Positions 44,501 through 56,215 of a stretch of 64,000 bases of DNA are shown here, piece after piece. The position numbers and the translations under genes are program-made. Source of the DNA: Strongylocentrotus purpuratus. Taxonomy: Eukaryota; Echinodermata; Echinoidea; Camarodonta; Strongylocentrotidae. Under the pieces are notes generated by a model. That model was given only the letters and a program-made list of their open reading frames with translations, searched no databases and was not told the origin of the DNA. Within the stretch, counting starts at the first letter, position 1; each line of letters begins with the position of its first letter. The stretch is from contig NW_022145601.1 of the NCBI RefSeq assembly GCF_000002235.5, positions 5,692,822-5,756,821 of the forward strand, written 5' to 3'.

Positions 44501-47500
44501 TTCTTCATGAATTGTTTTGTTATTTTTATTCTTACGTACAGACCCATGTGCATCCAACCCATGTACAATAGCCAGTACACACTGCGTGGCAGCCGGCGAA
44601 TCCCACACGTGTGAATGCCGTCCAGGGTATTTTGAAACCAACGGCAATTGCACAGGTTCGTCCAACATCTTACGAAATAGTTTCCAAAATACGAAGATAA
44701 TGATGTAGTACACTTGATATAGATTTATTTTGCTAGGGAATATATAGATTAGTGTACATGTGATGTATAATTTGAAATACAGACTGATAACATTGAAAAA
44801 AGTGCTTATTTTGGCCTCAATGAAGTAGTCTTTTGAGGTGATCTATTATTGTTTTATGAGTGCCCCCAAAACATGTGAAGCGCTTTATAACCAAATGGAG
44901 TAAATTAAATATAGATTGGAAATTTGCTTTGACATGTTCGTGGCACTTTTGAATGTTCAGATTAAATCCACTAAATTAGGAATTAAGAAAAGTCCCATTG
45001 AACGTTTATAAATGAAAAAAGAAAGAAAGAATGGTTGATAAGATCAATATTTAGGCATATTCAAACATTACTAGTAAAGAGATCCAACTGACGTCATTAT
45101 ATTAATAACTTACTGAATGCATAGTAATGTTTTAAAAAGTGTTTTCTAGAGTCAGTTGGTAGATAAGCCTGAAATTATGATCAACCGAAAAATAAACCAG
45201 CTCAGCAGCCACTCCAACAATTTGCACTCTTCATCAGAAACCTGTCCTGAAATATTAGCAAGATCACAGAAACGGCAATCATTTCCCTGGCCCTGAAACG
45301 TATCGCTTTGTAAACCATTCTCATGAATTGAACTCTCCATCAAGATCAAGCTCACTGTGATTAGTTTCCTGGCTCTCATTATGTTATGTTTTTTTTTTTT
45401 TTTTTTTGGTTGTTGTTGTTGTTGTAGGATGTATGATATTTTATGTGTGATTATTTCGTATTTAATTGTATATATTCTGTATTTTTAATGATGAGTGTAA
45501 ATAAACGAACTTGAACTTGAACTTGAACTCTAAATCCACTTTCTGATATTCTTCGTTCCCGTCTTTTCCACCAGTTGCACAGCAATTCGCTGGCTCGTTT
45601 TCCATCACACAGGTTGGCGGTAATAATGTATTGTACTCAGCTGACCTAGCCGACACGGACTCTGCGGCGTTTGCTTCTCTAGCAGCAGACGTGGAAGACG
45701 CGGTATGAAAGAAACTGCAAATATTTGTGTTTCATTTAAACCTAATGATCGACCTTAGCGTGATTATTATGAATTTAAACAAGAAAGAAATCTTAACCAA
45801 GCCGATCCAAGATTGTCAAGAAATCAACTCAAGGTCAATTCAAATGCCCTTGTATCAATACATCTCATTAAAAAATAATCTTAGGATTACTTAAGATGTC
45901 ACTGAAGTCTTCAAATTTCAATATCTTGTACATGTAGGTGATTGACAAGGCTAAACAAGTGCTTTCGGTAGATTCATCGAAATTCTTTGCATCTTGTTGA
46001 AGTTGAAATAAAATTTTATTTAAGGATATGTTTGGTCATAGTATAATACTTGAATAGGCCTTATCATTTCTTTTTAAAATATTGCACTCATCTCTCACTC
46101 ATCTCTTGTATTTAAAGGAAAGATCAATCATTTTAGTTTGAGTTGATTCTTAGCATTTTTGGTTCGAGATGAAATTCTAATCTTGCATTAAGTAAGCAGG
46201 TTATATTTGTATAAAGTAATATATATTTTGATATACTAAAAGAGCGTGTACCAAATTAATGATATCCTCCATGCGCCTTTTCACTACAGCTTGATACCGT
46301 CTACCAAGCGAGTACGATGGCGGATATCTACCTTGGTAGTGAGGTATGGGGCTTCCGGAGTGGCTCTATCGTGGCCGACTACAATGTTCTGTTTGCCACA
46401 GAAGACGCCGGTCAGCCGGTGCTCGTAAACTCGACCGACGCGACAGAGGCCTTCACGACTGCACTAGCTGCGGAGTCGGCCAACCTTGGTATAACCATTG
46501 ATGATTCGACAATCACTGTTTCAGGTAAGAACAAAAACAAATATATTGCCCTTGCGTCATTAGGGACTTTTAGATTTGCACGTCGACATAGTGGACTGCT
46601 ACATGTGACGTCCTTTTAAGGCACTGACCCTTTTAAGGCACTGCCAGAGCCTTATAAAAAGGATGTCGACGTGCAAATCTAAAAGTCCCTATTGTGTCGT
46701 TTTTGAGGACTTCCAAATTGACCTCAAACTTACAGCACGAGAGTATAGTATACATATATCTTGGTTCAATAGATCCGAGGCCCTTTAGGGAGACCAACAT
46801 AATGACAACTTTTTGAAATTTCATTAGACCATACCGGTCTTGAATAGTGTTACCAATGATCCAAATCGATTGCACCTGTAGCTTTATATATAATTGAAGG
46901 ATTTTGATAAATAGCAAACCTTATAATCACAAGAAAACAAAAATGGCATCGGGACCCTGTCGACAGGTCAGGAGTTCCCCGATTAAAAAAGCTCAGAATT
47001 GGACCATTGTATACTTGATTTTAATTGCCTTTTAAACAAGATGACTACAATAGTTACAATTGAATGTTAAAATTATCACTGCAGTTTGGGAATTTTTAAG
47101 GAACCGAAATTTACCTTTATGCAGATTTCGACGAGTGTGCGTCGGCTGATGACAACGATTGTGATCCTAATGCCAACTGCACTAACACGGCAGGGTCATT
47201 CACCTGCGAATGTGACACGGAACTTTACGACAACTCACCGAATACTGACGAACCCGGTAGAGTCTGTATCGGTAGGTCCCCTCTCTTTTACACTATCATC
47301 TCTGACGCTTTCCTATTTATCATCACAGCTGACACAGTATAAAAAACTTCTGCAGGGGATCATCATGATTGGTGAATTCAAGTCTTTGTTGCTACATCGC
47401 TATGGTAGAAAGGTCGACGTTATTACACTTAAATATTTGAGAAGAAAAATTGGAAAAATGTTAATGAATTCCTAGATTAGAGGTAGTACATGGAAATATA

Positions 47501-50500
47501 CTGAGGTAATTCTTTTTGGAGCTAAATTTTATCGCTCTATCCTTTAAGATTCCTCGTCACAATATTTATGAATCATTAAGGGTCTAATTTTTGGCCTAAA
47601 ACATATCTATTTTTTTGTTGTCTCGCTTTTTTAACCTCTTAAATCATTTTTTTCTGCTTATTGTCTTTCCACGCACAGAACCACCCCTATTTGTTGGTAT
47701 TAAAAAACCTGTGTTAGTATATCAATGAAAAAGATAAGAACATGTAAATATGATTTTATAACGGCTACATTTATTAGGACATCTGAGCCCTGTATTTTAA
47801 ATTTTTACGATTGATTGTAATGTTGTTTCGATTACCAAGATATCAGTGATCAAATTTAGTATGGATGATGTATTAATAATCATTTATACTGTTGTATTAT
47901 CCATTTTTAGCTCCCTGTGATCCTGGCCTATGTACCCGACCCAACGAAATATGCAACAATGGCGGCACTATCGAAGATGATAACCTATGTAAATGTATCG
48001 AGGGCTATGACTACACCCAATATGGCGATTGTGACCGTAAGTGAAATGACTTTATTATCGGATCAGCAATACAGAAAATTACCTCGGTATCCTAATCAAT
48101 CGAATGTGTGGTAGACTATAATGTTTAATGAAATAAAATAGTTACTTACAGCACTGGGCTTGAGGATTTACGCAGTCTTGTTACTCTATATTATTTTGTG
48201 TATTTATTCATCATGGTCTGATACAATATATGATTAGCAGCCGATGAGGGAAATGTTCAAATTTTACAAGCAAGTTTAGAAAATACATAAAACACAATAT
48301 TAAAAATGGTAAACATATAAAAAGGCCAGATGATACTCGGGATACATGACCACTGTGTTTAAATTATTTAAGAAAAGCAAAAACAGAACTTACATCATAT
48401 TAAAGTCGTAAAATATAATTCATTACGTTTCAGTTAATGAGAATGAATATTCACATTTCACAAGTATACTCTTGTGATTAAAAAGACAGTTCTAAAAGTG
48501 CATGTCGAGGTGGATCTTTAGACAATTTCATTAATTTTGTTCAGTTAACCACTATTAATGGCCAAACCACACCGAGCTCACTGAGAGGCCAAGACTTTTT
48601 TAAAACCCGAAGCTGGACTTAAGCTTTTGTTTAAAAATCAGTTTTAACAAGGGAAGTTGGTAAGAGGTCTAAGTTTTCCTTTATCAAAAGTGATTTTTAA
48701 CCCAGGGACGGGTTTTATTGAATTAGTAGAAAACAGGAGTATTAGTTTAAGGTCAGTTTGGGAATGTGACTCGGGTATAAGATTGCTTGCAACAGTATAA
48801 ATAATGAAACATGGCGTACATTTTGTGCACGTATAACCTTTTCCTTTCTTTCTTTCTTTCTTCCCATTTCTACCACACAGCAATGGGTAAGTGTGTAAAT
48901 CTTTGTTTTCTTATTTCGATTGATGGTTTCTTGTAGCTATTCACACTTAATAATTGAGAGTTCTACCACAAGTTATCTATATTCCAAGATTATCTTGTTT
49001 CTGATTTTGATATAAAAATTAACTTTTATCACAAACTTTTTTTTAAACGACAGTTCGGAAAGGAGGGGCTTACCAAAGTAAATTTTACATAATGTCAGGA
49101 TTTGTCTATAATTTTGAAAAGATTAACGCCACTAGATTTAAGTTATACATTTAGGCGCAGGCCTTTTGTTTGGAGATTTCAATAAAATCCAATTTGAATC
49201 TGAAATAATCAAGTCTACATCATTGCGTTGATCGAATTACTTGATCTAGTTAAAATGTTTTTTTTTTTTTGCAATTTTCTTTCATGTCAGTTACTTTGAA
49301 CTTTCTCGATTCAATAAACTTAAGAATAATTACACGAATGCTGATATCTATTTCTTATTTTTTAAAAACCTTTACCATTTGCTTTATTTTTAGCCCGTTC
49401 AACGGACTTCCGATGCTATCACTGCGAGGATTCCATTGATAACGTCAAATGCAACGGTCGTATGGTGAGCCTCAATTTATGTTTCATGAATTCGTGGTAT
49501 GATTCAGCAGTAGTGTCAGGACTTGCATTTTAGCCTCATTCACACAACGGTGATTCTTCGGCAAACCCCAACCATCTGGCACATTGTTTTGTCCCGAATA
49601 GAATCGCGGTGGAAATTGGAACCCCCTCAGTCTAGCCATGGACCTACATGCGTACTACGATGGTCTAGCAAATCAATTTGGACTTCCTTAATCGTGGCGC
49701 TTCGTTGCGGTTCGTTGTGGTTCGTTGCAGTTCTTTGTGTTTATTTCTTGAGTGGTAACCTGCCCTTGCGCACGATGCAGATCGTCTTGATTCGCGGAGG
49801 TACTACGAACATTTCAAAATGTTTGGAACTGTCGTTGTGTCTACACGGACAGTTTCTGATTCTGATTCAATACTTTACATGAGGAGAAAATGAGTTGTAA
49901 CAAAGTCACGTTCTGGTTGTTGTTGTTTGTTGAAAAACAGTTAAATAAGATTAATTTTAATTTGATAGGTTGAGTTGTATCCCTTTCTACTCCACATTTA
50001 TTTCCCCAAACTTAACTTTGTATTCGTCATACAAGTAATTCTATTTTAAATAGCGTTATGAAAGATGGTTATGATAGAAACAAATTAACAAATAAATGAG
50101 GGAGATCCTCACTACCTCAATCGGCCGAAGTAACAGTATCGGTGATACATCAATATTCTGACCATGTCCATAATAGAACTTACGTTTCACATGTAATGCT
50201 ACACAATCATAACACATTTCATATCCTATGCAGGAATCTGAAAACGGCACCGCCCGACAGTGTCCCAATCCGACAGACACGTGCTATCAGACTATACAGA
50301 TGAACCCGGAAGGAGATGGCTTCATGATTAGGAAAGGTTGCATGAATCTGGTAAGAAATGATATAAACACTCTTTTCTGATCATTTTGTTTATCTTGGTC
50401 TCACTTGTGCTTCATAGCCCTCAGTGCAAACTTTTTACATTCGAGTAGTATGTGATATTCGAAATCGCAATGAGATCAAATTCCACCTGTACGAAATTCA

Positions 50501-51153
50501 CCAGGGTAAAGACAAGCAACATGGAAAAAATGCCCTATTAAGGGACATAATGGTGATCTAGGACCATCGTCTCATTCAGCATTTGGGTCGCAAACTTCGA
50601 CACGGCTCAAGAAAGAAGGAGGGGGCATTGGGACCAGAAGTAAGAACAACTTTTGCTAATCCCTTGAAGAACTTGACGAATTCGGAAACTTACTTGTTGT
50701 TGTTCTTTTGATTTTGGAAACTTTCAGTCAAGTTGTCGACACTCGCTATTGAAAACCATCGGTTGGATAGAAAAGGTCGACATTTCGTTTGCTTCTCTTT
50801 CATTTTGATAGGAGGACTGCTATGACCTGCTGTACAGTTACGAAGCCGACCCTGCCAAGGCCTCCTGCTTTGAGTACATCTTTCCTTACGGGCAGGACAC
50901 TCCACCAGGCCCTGGCGTCCAGTGCCACTACTGCTGCAGCGAGTACTTCCCTCTAGACCTCTGCAACTACGACAGCATCCATTTCATCTACGGGACGCCT
51001 CGCATCAACAGCTGGGATCCTAGAATGAACTGGGATCTCTCCATGAACCTTGATGCAACGGAGGAACCCGAGAGCGGATCACAGCGCCATCTACCGGTCT
51101 GCGGTGTCCTAAGCCTAGTAGTCACCACATTACTGGCGCTCATGCTCCACTAG
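41486..51153 (+). CDS. EGF-SEA-EGF-EGF-Ly6/uPAR protein, GPI-anchored
   Basis: Thirteen exons: 41486-41543, 42904-42933, 43313-43330, 43966-43986, 44542-44655, 45575-45702, 46290-46524, 47125-47271, 47911-48036, 48881-48886, 49394-49464, 50234-50350, 50812-51153. The sum is 1,413 nt, 471 codons with the stop, and every split codon joins in phase. Order: signal peptide, short Thr-rich linker, EGF, SEA domain, calcium-binding-type EGF, EGF, Ly6/uPAR three-finger domain, acidic spacer and hydrophobic C-terminus typical of GPI attachment. SEA domains occur in mucins and other surface proteins and often self-cleave; no clear GSVVV-type cleavage site was seen here. The protein is predicted to lie on the outer cell surface, with no intracellular part. 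Ligand and role are unknown. I know no named family with this exact order. Confidence 0.88.
42904..43986 (+). CDS. Exons 2-4: three very short linker exons
   Basis: The exons are 42904-42933 (30 nt, GSFVNAQTTE), 43313-43330 (18 nt, VVTEIT) and 43966-43986 (21 nt, ATTADPP). Each has phase 1 at both ends, a pyrimidine-rich acceptor and a good donor (GTGAGA, GTAAGG, GTAAGC). Signal-peptidase cleavage is likely near VNA/QTT. Any of the three could be skipped without changing frame. Confidence 0.75.
44542..44655 (+). CDS. Exon 5: EGF-like domain
   Basis: DPCASNPCTIASTHCVAAGE followed by SHTCECRPGYFETNGNCT has the six-cysteine EGF pattern C-x4-C-x6-C-x8-C-x1-C-x10-C. It is phase 1 at both ends, a typical shuffled EGF exon. 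Confidence 0.92.
45368..45530 (+). mobile_element. Possible LINE 3' tail
   Basis: An AT-rich stretch ends in TGTAAATAAACGAACTTGAA followed by about three ACTTGA units. Short oligomer tails of this kind are typical of non-LTR retrotransposon 3' ends. No reverse-transcriptase sequence was recognised. Confidence 0.4.
45575..45702 (+). CDS. Exon 6: SEA domain, first half
   Basis: After CCACCAG the frame reads VAQQFAGSFSITQVGGNN, LYSADLADTDSAAFASLAAD and VEDA. The start F-x-x-S-F-x-I and the following helix (S-x-A-F-x-x-L) fit a SEA domain. The donor GTATGA follows GCG; reading on would give TGA. Confidence 0.82.
46290..46524 (+). CDS. Exon 7: SEA domain, second half
   Basis: LDTVYQASTMADIYLGSEVW, GFRSGSIVADYNVLFATED and ALAAESANLGITIDDSTIT match the SEA core (F-R-x-GSI-x-x-x-x-V-x-F). 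Joined at phase 0 and leaving at phase 1. The GSIVADY strand is where mucins have their cleavage loop; here the site is SGSIV. Confidence 0.88.
46561..46691. mobile_element. MITE with about 28-bp arms, TA flanks
   Basis: GGGACTTTTAGATTTGCACG plus TCGACAT at 46563 is mirrored exactly by the sequence ending at 46689. TA on both sides suggests Tc1/mariner-type insertion. The loop carries a duplicated CCTTTTAAGGCACTG. It sits about 40 bp downstream of the exon 7 donor. Confidence 0.85.
47125..47271 (+). CDS. Exon 8: calcium-binding-type EGF domain
   Basis: DFDECASADDNDCDPNANCT, NTAGSFTCECDTELYDNSPN and EPGRVCIG show D-x-D-E-C at the start and N-C-x-N-x-x-G-S-F-x-C, the cbEGF signature. Phase 1 at both ends. 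Confidence 0.92.
47911..48036 (+). CDS. Exon 9: EGF-like domain
   Basis: APCDPGLCTRPNEICNNGG followed by DDNLCKCIEGYDYTQYGDCD has six cysteines with EGF spacing but lacks the calcium-binding start. Phase 1 at both ends. Confidence 0.88.
48881..48886 (+). CDS. Exon 10: candidate 6-nt micro-exon
   Basis: CAATGG lies between a good acceptor (TACCACACAG) and a good donor (GTAAGT). It keeps phase 1 and would add two residues (giving PMA at the join). Skipping it also leaves an open frame, so it may be alternative or spurious. Confidence 0.5.
49394..49464 (+). CDS. Exon 11: Ly6/uPAR domain start
   Basis: ARSTDFRCYHCEDSIDNVKC ends with NGRM and donor GTGAGC. F-x-C-Y-x-C is the usual first strand of a Ly6/uPAR domain. 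Confidence 0.88.
50234..50350 (+). CDS. Exon 12: Ly6/uPAR domain middle
   Basis: ESENGTARQCPNPTDTCYQT, IQMNPEGDGF and IRKGCMNL give the C-P-x-x-x-D-x-C and K-G-C motifs of the three-finger fold. NGT is a possible glycosylation site. Phase 0 at both ends. Confidence 0.9.
50812..51153 (+). CDS. Exon 13: Ly6/uPAR end and GPI signal
   Basis: EDCYDLLYSYEADPAKASC leads to VQCHYCCSEYFPLDLCN, the CC-x-x-x-x-LCN ending of Ly6 domains. An acidic and Ser-rich stretch (EEPESGSQ) and a hydrophobic tail ending at LLALMLH before TAG predict GPI attachment, with the omega site probably in ESGS. Confidence 0.92.
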   Translation, partial: EDCYDLLYSYEADPAKASCFEYIFPYGQDTPPGPGVQCHYCCSEYFPLDLCNYDSIHFIYGTPRINSWDPRMNWDLSMNLDATEEPESGSQRHLPVCGVLSLVVTTLLALMLH

Positions 51154-51910
51154 AGATAAATCTCTCACATTCTTTTGTTCATGATTTTCAAGTCATGTAA
51201 GGGGAAAAGTAAAGGGCAAAAACAATGATTTCATAATTAGCAAGATGAATCTAAAGAGAAGGAACAAATGGTAGACAAAGAACGCAATCAGTATGCATAT
51301 TAATTAGCACTCAGGACATATTTGCATAAGGTGTCAAAGCGGAAAAATAATATTCATAAACACGTTCTAATCATATCTATGGAGAGCAGGTGCTTTAAAA
51401 CAAGTTTATTTTGTTTAATTCACAAGTGATCTAGATTAATTTGATTTCCCAAAATGCATTCAAGACAAATGAGAGTCGGATAAATGAATTAAATGGATTG
51501 ATAAAGTTAGACATTGATTCTGGTGAATCTGTCGATTTTTGTCATAATATTTAGATCAAATTTAAGGTCAATGTATTGCGAAAATGAAAAATATCTTTCT
51601 TATATTCGTTATTTGAAATGTAACAACTCAGGTTTTGAAAGCGACAGCTTAAATCGTATACTATTTATTTTTTTGCTTTTACTTTTGCTTATTTTTGAAA
51701 AAGTCAAGACGGGTTTGTGATCTAAATCAAACCTGCTACTAAAAAAAATGATGTTCATTGAATAATGGTTCCCATTTTGAAATATTATTTTATATTTATG
51801 TTCTTTTCGTACATTTTGTGTTGTCGTATTTGTTGCTTTGTTTGGCAGCATACAGGTGTTTAATGATCAGAAAGGGGAACCAAAATACAGACTGTGGGGG
51901 AGGGGGGGGG

Positions 51911-52232
51911 GGTGGAATGATCAAATCATTCTTTCAAACAGTGATTTTCCTGGATATTTTCAGATATTTCTTGGGATACTATATGAATGTAGATTTTTGG
52001 GAAAAACAAGATATATACAGTTTGAATTTAACATCTTGATGAAAACTAGGGGCTTCTTTTTTCGGGGGGGGGGGGGGGAGGTGGAATGATCAAATCATTC
52101 TTTCAAACAGTGATTTTCCTGGATATTTTCAGATATTTCTTGGGATACTATATGAATGTAGATTTTTGGGAAAAACAAGATATATACAGTTTGAATTTAA
52201 CATCTTGATGAAAACTAGGGGCTTCTTTTTTC
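51911..52232. repeat. 169-bp tandem duplication
   Basis: TGGAATGATCAAATCATTCT through AACTAGGGGCTTCTTTTTTCG occurs twice, at 51,913 and 52,082. Each copy is preceded by a poly-G run, and the copies look identical. Confidence 0.92.
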
Positions 52233-52371
52233 GTCTTGTGTCTGTAAAAATGTCAAGTTCAGTACATGTGCCCGTATTTTATGTTTGCTTTGATTATATG
52301 TATTTTATTTATTCTTCGAAAAAGTACATGTGGAACCATTTTCAGTACATTGAAAACGTTTATTTGAAGGA

Positions 52372-52377
52372 AATAAA
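52372..52377 (+). terminator. Possible distal polyadenylation signal
   Basis: AATAAA lies about 1.2 kb after the stop of the EGF-SEA-Ly6 gene. It is the clearest hexamer found in that stretch, but it is placed by position only. Confidence 0.25.
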
Positions 52378-52399
52378 GCGTGGAACAAAGTTTCAAAAC

Positions 52400-53457
52400 A
52401 GCTTTTAGTTTATCATGCTCCTCATTGTTAGTCTTGCATTAATCAAAGAGTAGGTATCAGAACAAAAATATATACACCTATGTGATCATCTCCCCCATGT
52501 TTCTTTCTCTTTCTCTCTCTTTCTTTCTTTCTCTCTGCATCTCATTTTTGTTTTCTCTTCATCCGAGCCAACAGCTATCGATGTGATAGTGAGAGGGAAA
52601 AATAGCTTGAGAGAGGAGAGAAAGAGGGAGCCTGGGAAGCCTTAGTCTAGATTAGATGGAGGAGGCAGATAGAGAGAAGGTGGAGGGGGGGGGGGGGGGG
52701 CTGTGAAAGGGGGAGAACTAATGAGGAAAGCAATATTTAACGTGGTAATAACCTTTCCTAAAATCACGGCTGTTGGATTACAATAAAATGTATGGTAATC
52801 AGTACATTTATATATTACATGATTCCAACACAATACCATTAACATGATTAATTCTATTCTAATATAACGTATATAAGTATCCATTTTAATCTTCTTCGAG
52901 TACTGATGAAAGCGGGAAAATAATTCAAAATAACGTAAATGCAGTCATATTAGTCCCTGTGTTTACAATGTAGATAAGGCCTACAACCAAGATCAAGTTA
53001 TTTACATTTTGTTAAATATTTTGTTCAAGAATACATCTTTGAAACAAACGGACTTCAATTCAATGTTGAAATTCTAACCACTATATGCATCAAAACCCTG
53101 TAGTATGGTTATCTAGTAACGCAATACGGCCACTGTTGAAACTCTACTCGAATGTGTGGGACAATTACCATCTGGTTAAGCTGGTAAATCAAACAAAGTA
53201 CGATATCAAGAGAGATAGCGAGAGAGATATTGAAATAGACATATAGTCATAGAGAGAGAGAAAAAAAAAAGAGAAAGAGAGAAAAAAGGAGAGGGAGAGA
53301 GAGAGAGAGAGGAGGGCGAAGAGAACTACTACAACAAAAAGTATAGTGGAAAAAAAAGACCAGCCATACAAATTCATGATTTTCTATTAAGGGCAATTGC
53401 GGGATTTTATCAATGTGGGTTCAAGTGGGTTCAACTAGATATTCTCCGAAACATATT

Positions 53458-53495
<38 letters not shown>

Positions 53496-54314
53496 AGAAA
53501 GAAAGAGAAAAGGAGATATAATTACACACCTGCATGCAATATGTACTTAACGTGCACTCGTCTTTTCCCGTTGGGATAAAATTACGCACGCGCGACGCAC
53601 GAACCAACGCACGACAAAGGTATACTTACGGCTGGCTGGCGGATAAATTATTACGAGAAGTCGTTTTGGTACGTCGCACTATAAAGCGATTGATCTTTCT
53701 TGGCTCATGAACGACGGTTTGGGTTACACTCTTACAAGGTTTCTTTCGGGAGCTTATGCGAGGAAATAACAGCCAGTGATTCTGACTAAAAACAAGGTAA
53801 GACAAGTCTTCCATTAAATCTTTTATCTGATGATGATGATCCCATTGCGCGATTGAAACGTATCATTTATGAAGATGTAAGATGATGATTTTCTTTGTGT
53901 GGAGGTACAGGTGGACGATATTGCTCTTTTGTTGGTTGTATCAATTACGTCATCTGATGACGAATGTTATCGTGATCGCGCATTTCTTTTATTGTTATAT
54001 TATTTTTTTATTTTTGTCGTTGTTGAATGAAAATTGACCGAGAAAGCAATATCGAAAGCCAGTATTTTCTTTGTTTACATCCTTTCATGCATGAAACCAC
54101 TTATTCCAATTACGAACCAAAAGAGACAACAACAACAAAAAAAAAAGAGAGAAAAAGCCAGAACCCGTTCAATGGCTCTGAGATCAATGAGTTTGTTTCT
54201 GTATGATTCCGTATGATTCAAAAGCTTGACTATTATTTCTCTTTCGATTTTATTACGAGGTCAGTGGGATTGATATCGGGAATTTTGGCGTTGGCGGGTA
54301 TATCGTTTTAAAAC

Positions 54315-54357
<43 letters not shown>

Positions 54358-55320
54358 CTGCTTTGCAGTTAATTCTAACGATGTTAAACCAAATAGCCTA
54401 TATAGAAGTCACGAAGATAGGGGCAGGGGGGGGGGGGTGCAACGGAGTCACTTTCCCACTCACTTACTAACACTGTTTCTTATCCTGGATTTAACAACGA
54501 TAACAACAAAACAACAACAACAATAGCAACAAATAATTGATAAGGATGATATTTTGACGTCATCAATCGTTTCAAGAATTCATCTTTATTAAGACATTTT
54601 GAAAATAATACAAGATGCTCATTTATTTCTGTCAACACCACCCTCTCTTCACTTCCCCCTTCCTCATGTGTATGACCCCTCTTGTATGCTCTCCATCTTT
54701 TTGTCTGTCTATACATATTATTTATGTTTATCTGTATTTGTCTTCCTGCCTTTGTCTCCAGGCAGCTAGTATATACCCCGGCCCCCGTTTTGTTTTCTCC
54801 CCGTAATTAAATTATATGTGCAATAATGAACTCATTACTTTCTTACTGAACATGTCGAAGTGTGAAAAAATATTAGGTGACGTGAAGTGCATTTATTGTT
54901 AAAACAATGAAGATGATAAAATAAAATTGATTTACGATAAACACATTTAGATCTAAATTTTAATTGAAGCCTACCCGACGCTTAATTATCGTGAAAGTGC
55001 CCAAGGGAAGGGGTAGGGGGGGGGGGGGGGGTCGGGGGCAGGTAGTCACTGCAGACGAGTTGGACAGACAGCACTGAAATAATTAGAGCATGTAGAAGTC
55101 GATTTGCTTGCTATGACTTCAATGAAATTAGTCACGCAGTTTTGAACTTTAACTCACCATAGTGGAGGTTTCGAGAAGGAAGCTAGTCTATACTACCTAT
55201 ATTTCTTTTTGTCTCTCCTTGGCCTTGAACAAAGGACTGTCATATTTGTCACAGTTTTAAAATGTTTAGATTCGACTTTTGAACTGCATACTCCTCCCCC
55301 GTTGGGAAAGTTCGTTTCAT
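52400..55320. repeat. Gene-free stretch with GA microsatellites and poly-G runs
   Basis: No exon was recognised. (GA)n tracts lie near 53,190-53,325, 53,460-53,510 and 54,320-54,346. Poly-G runs lie near 52,685, 54,347, 54,427 and 55,016. Confidence 0.6.
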
Positions 55321-55324
55321 CATT

Positions 55325-55660
55325 TCTGATCTCCTGTTTCTTCTTCTTCTTTTTCTTCTTCTTCTTTCTCTTTCTTCTTCTTCTTCTTTCTCTTCTTCTT
55401 CTTCTTTTTCTTCTTCTTCTTCTTCTTCTTCTTCTTCTTCTTCTTCTTCTTCTTCTTCTTCTTCTTCTTCTTCTTCTTCTTCTTCTTCTTCTTTGTTTCC
55501 TCATCCTCCTGCCCTTCTTCTTCTTGAGCTTTTTGAAGTTGTTCTCCTTCTTCTTCTTTTTTTCTTCTTCTTCTTCTTCTTCTTCTTCTTCTTCTTCTTC
55601 TTCTTCTTCTTCTTCTTCTTCTTCTTCTTTTTCTTCTTCATTTTCTTCTTCATTTCTTCT
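55325..55660. repeat. (CTT)n / (GAA)n trinucleotide tract
   Basis: About 330 bp of CTT repeats with a short break near 55,490-55,550. It generates long low-complexity open frames on both strands, none of them a gene. Confidence 0.97.
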
Positions 55661-55745
55661 CCTTCGCCCTTTCCCGTAGAAGGCTATATAGCTCCTCCAA
55701 ACTCCATCTATCATCTATCGGTGCGTTTGTTGAAGGAAGAAAATA

Positions 55746-56215
55746 ATAGGCGGTGGAAAACAGTTTCGGTATTGTTGACGGGGGGGGGGGGGGGGGGTAA
55801 TCAAAAAACAAAAAACAAAGAAGTGAGATAGAACGAAGATAATGCAAAGAGACATATATAGAGAATGCATATTACTTTGGCAGTTGCATGGTGTTCAATT
55901 CTTAATAACGGTAACCTAATTCCATTTTGAGCCTTAAATCTTAATAATTATTCCGCCTACACAGTCATTTCGTAAAAACAACGGCGGTGGTATTGTCGAC
56001 GAGGGGATGGGGGGGGGGGGGGGGGGGGAGGTACTAAGTGATCATAAAATTAACACCAACGAAGTAACAGAGAACGAAGATAATGTAAAGAAAAATAGAG
56101 AGAGAATAACTTTGGCAGTTGCAATAGTGTTCAATTCTTAATGACGATAACCCAATTCCATAAGTTTATTTGAGCCTCAAATCTTATTCCGCCTACACAG
56201 TCATTTCATGATACG
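55746..56215. repeat. Diverged tandem duplication, about 235 bp
   Basis: The block from GGCGGTGG and a poly-G run through ACTTTGGCAGTTGCA, GTGTTCAATTCTTAAT and CCGCCTACACAGTCATTTC is present twice, at about 55,746 and 55,981, with indels. Confidence 0.8.

Noticed and set aside
49523..49882. 119-codon open frame between Ly6 exons
   Set aside because: It lies in the intron between exons 11 and 12 and shows no domain or splice support.
55193..55831. Long open frames on both strands rich in E, R, K, L or F
   Set aside because: They are translations of a (CTT)n/(GAA)n tract with no start context, splice support or domain.
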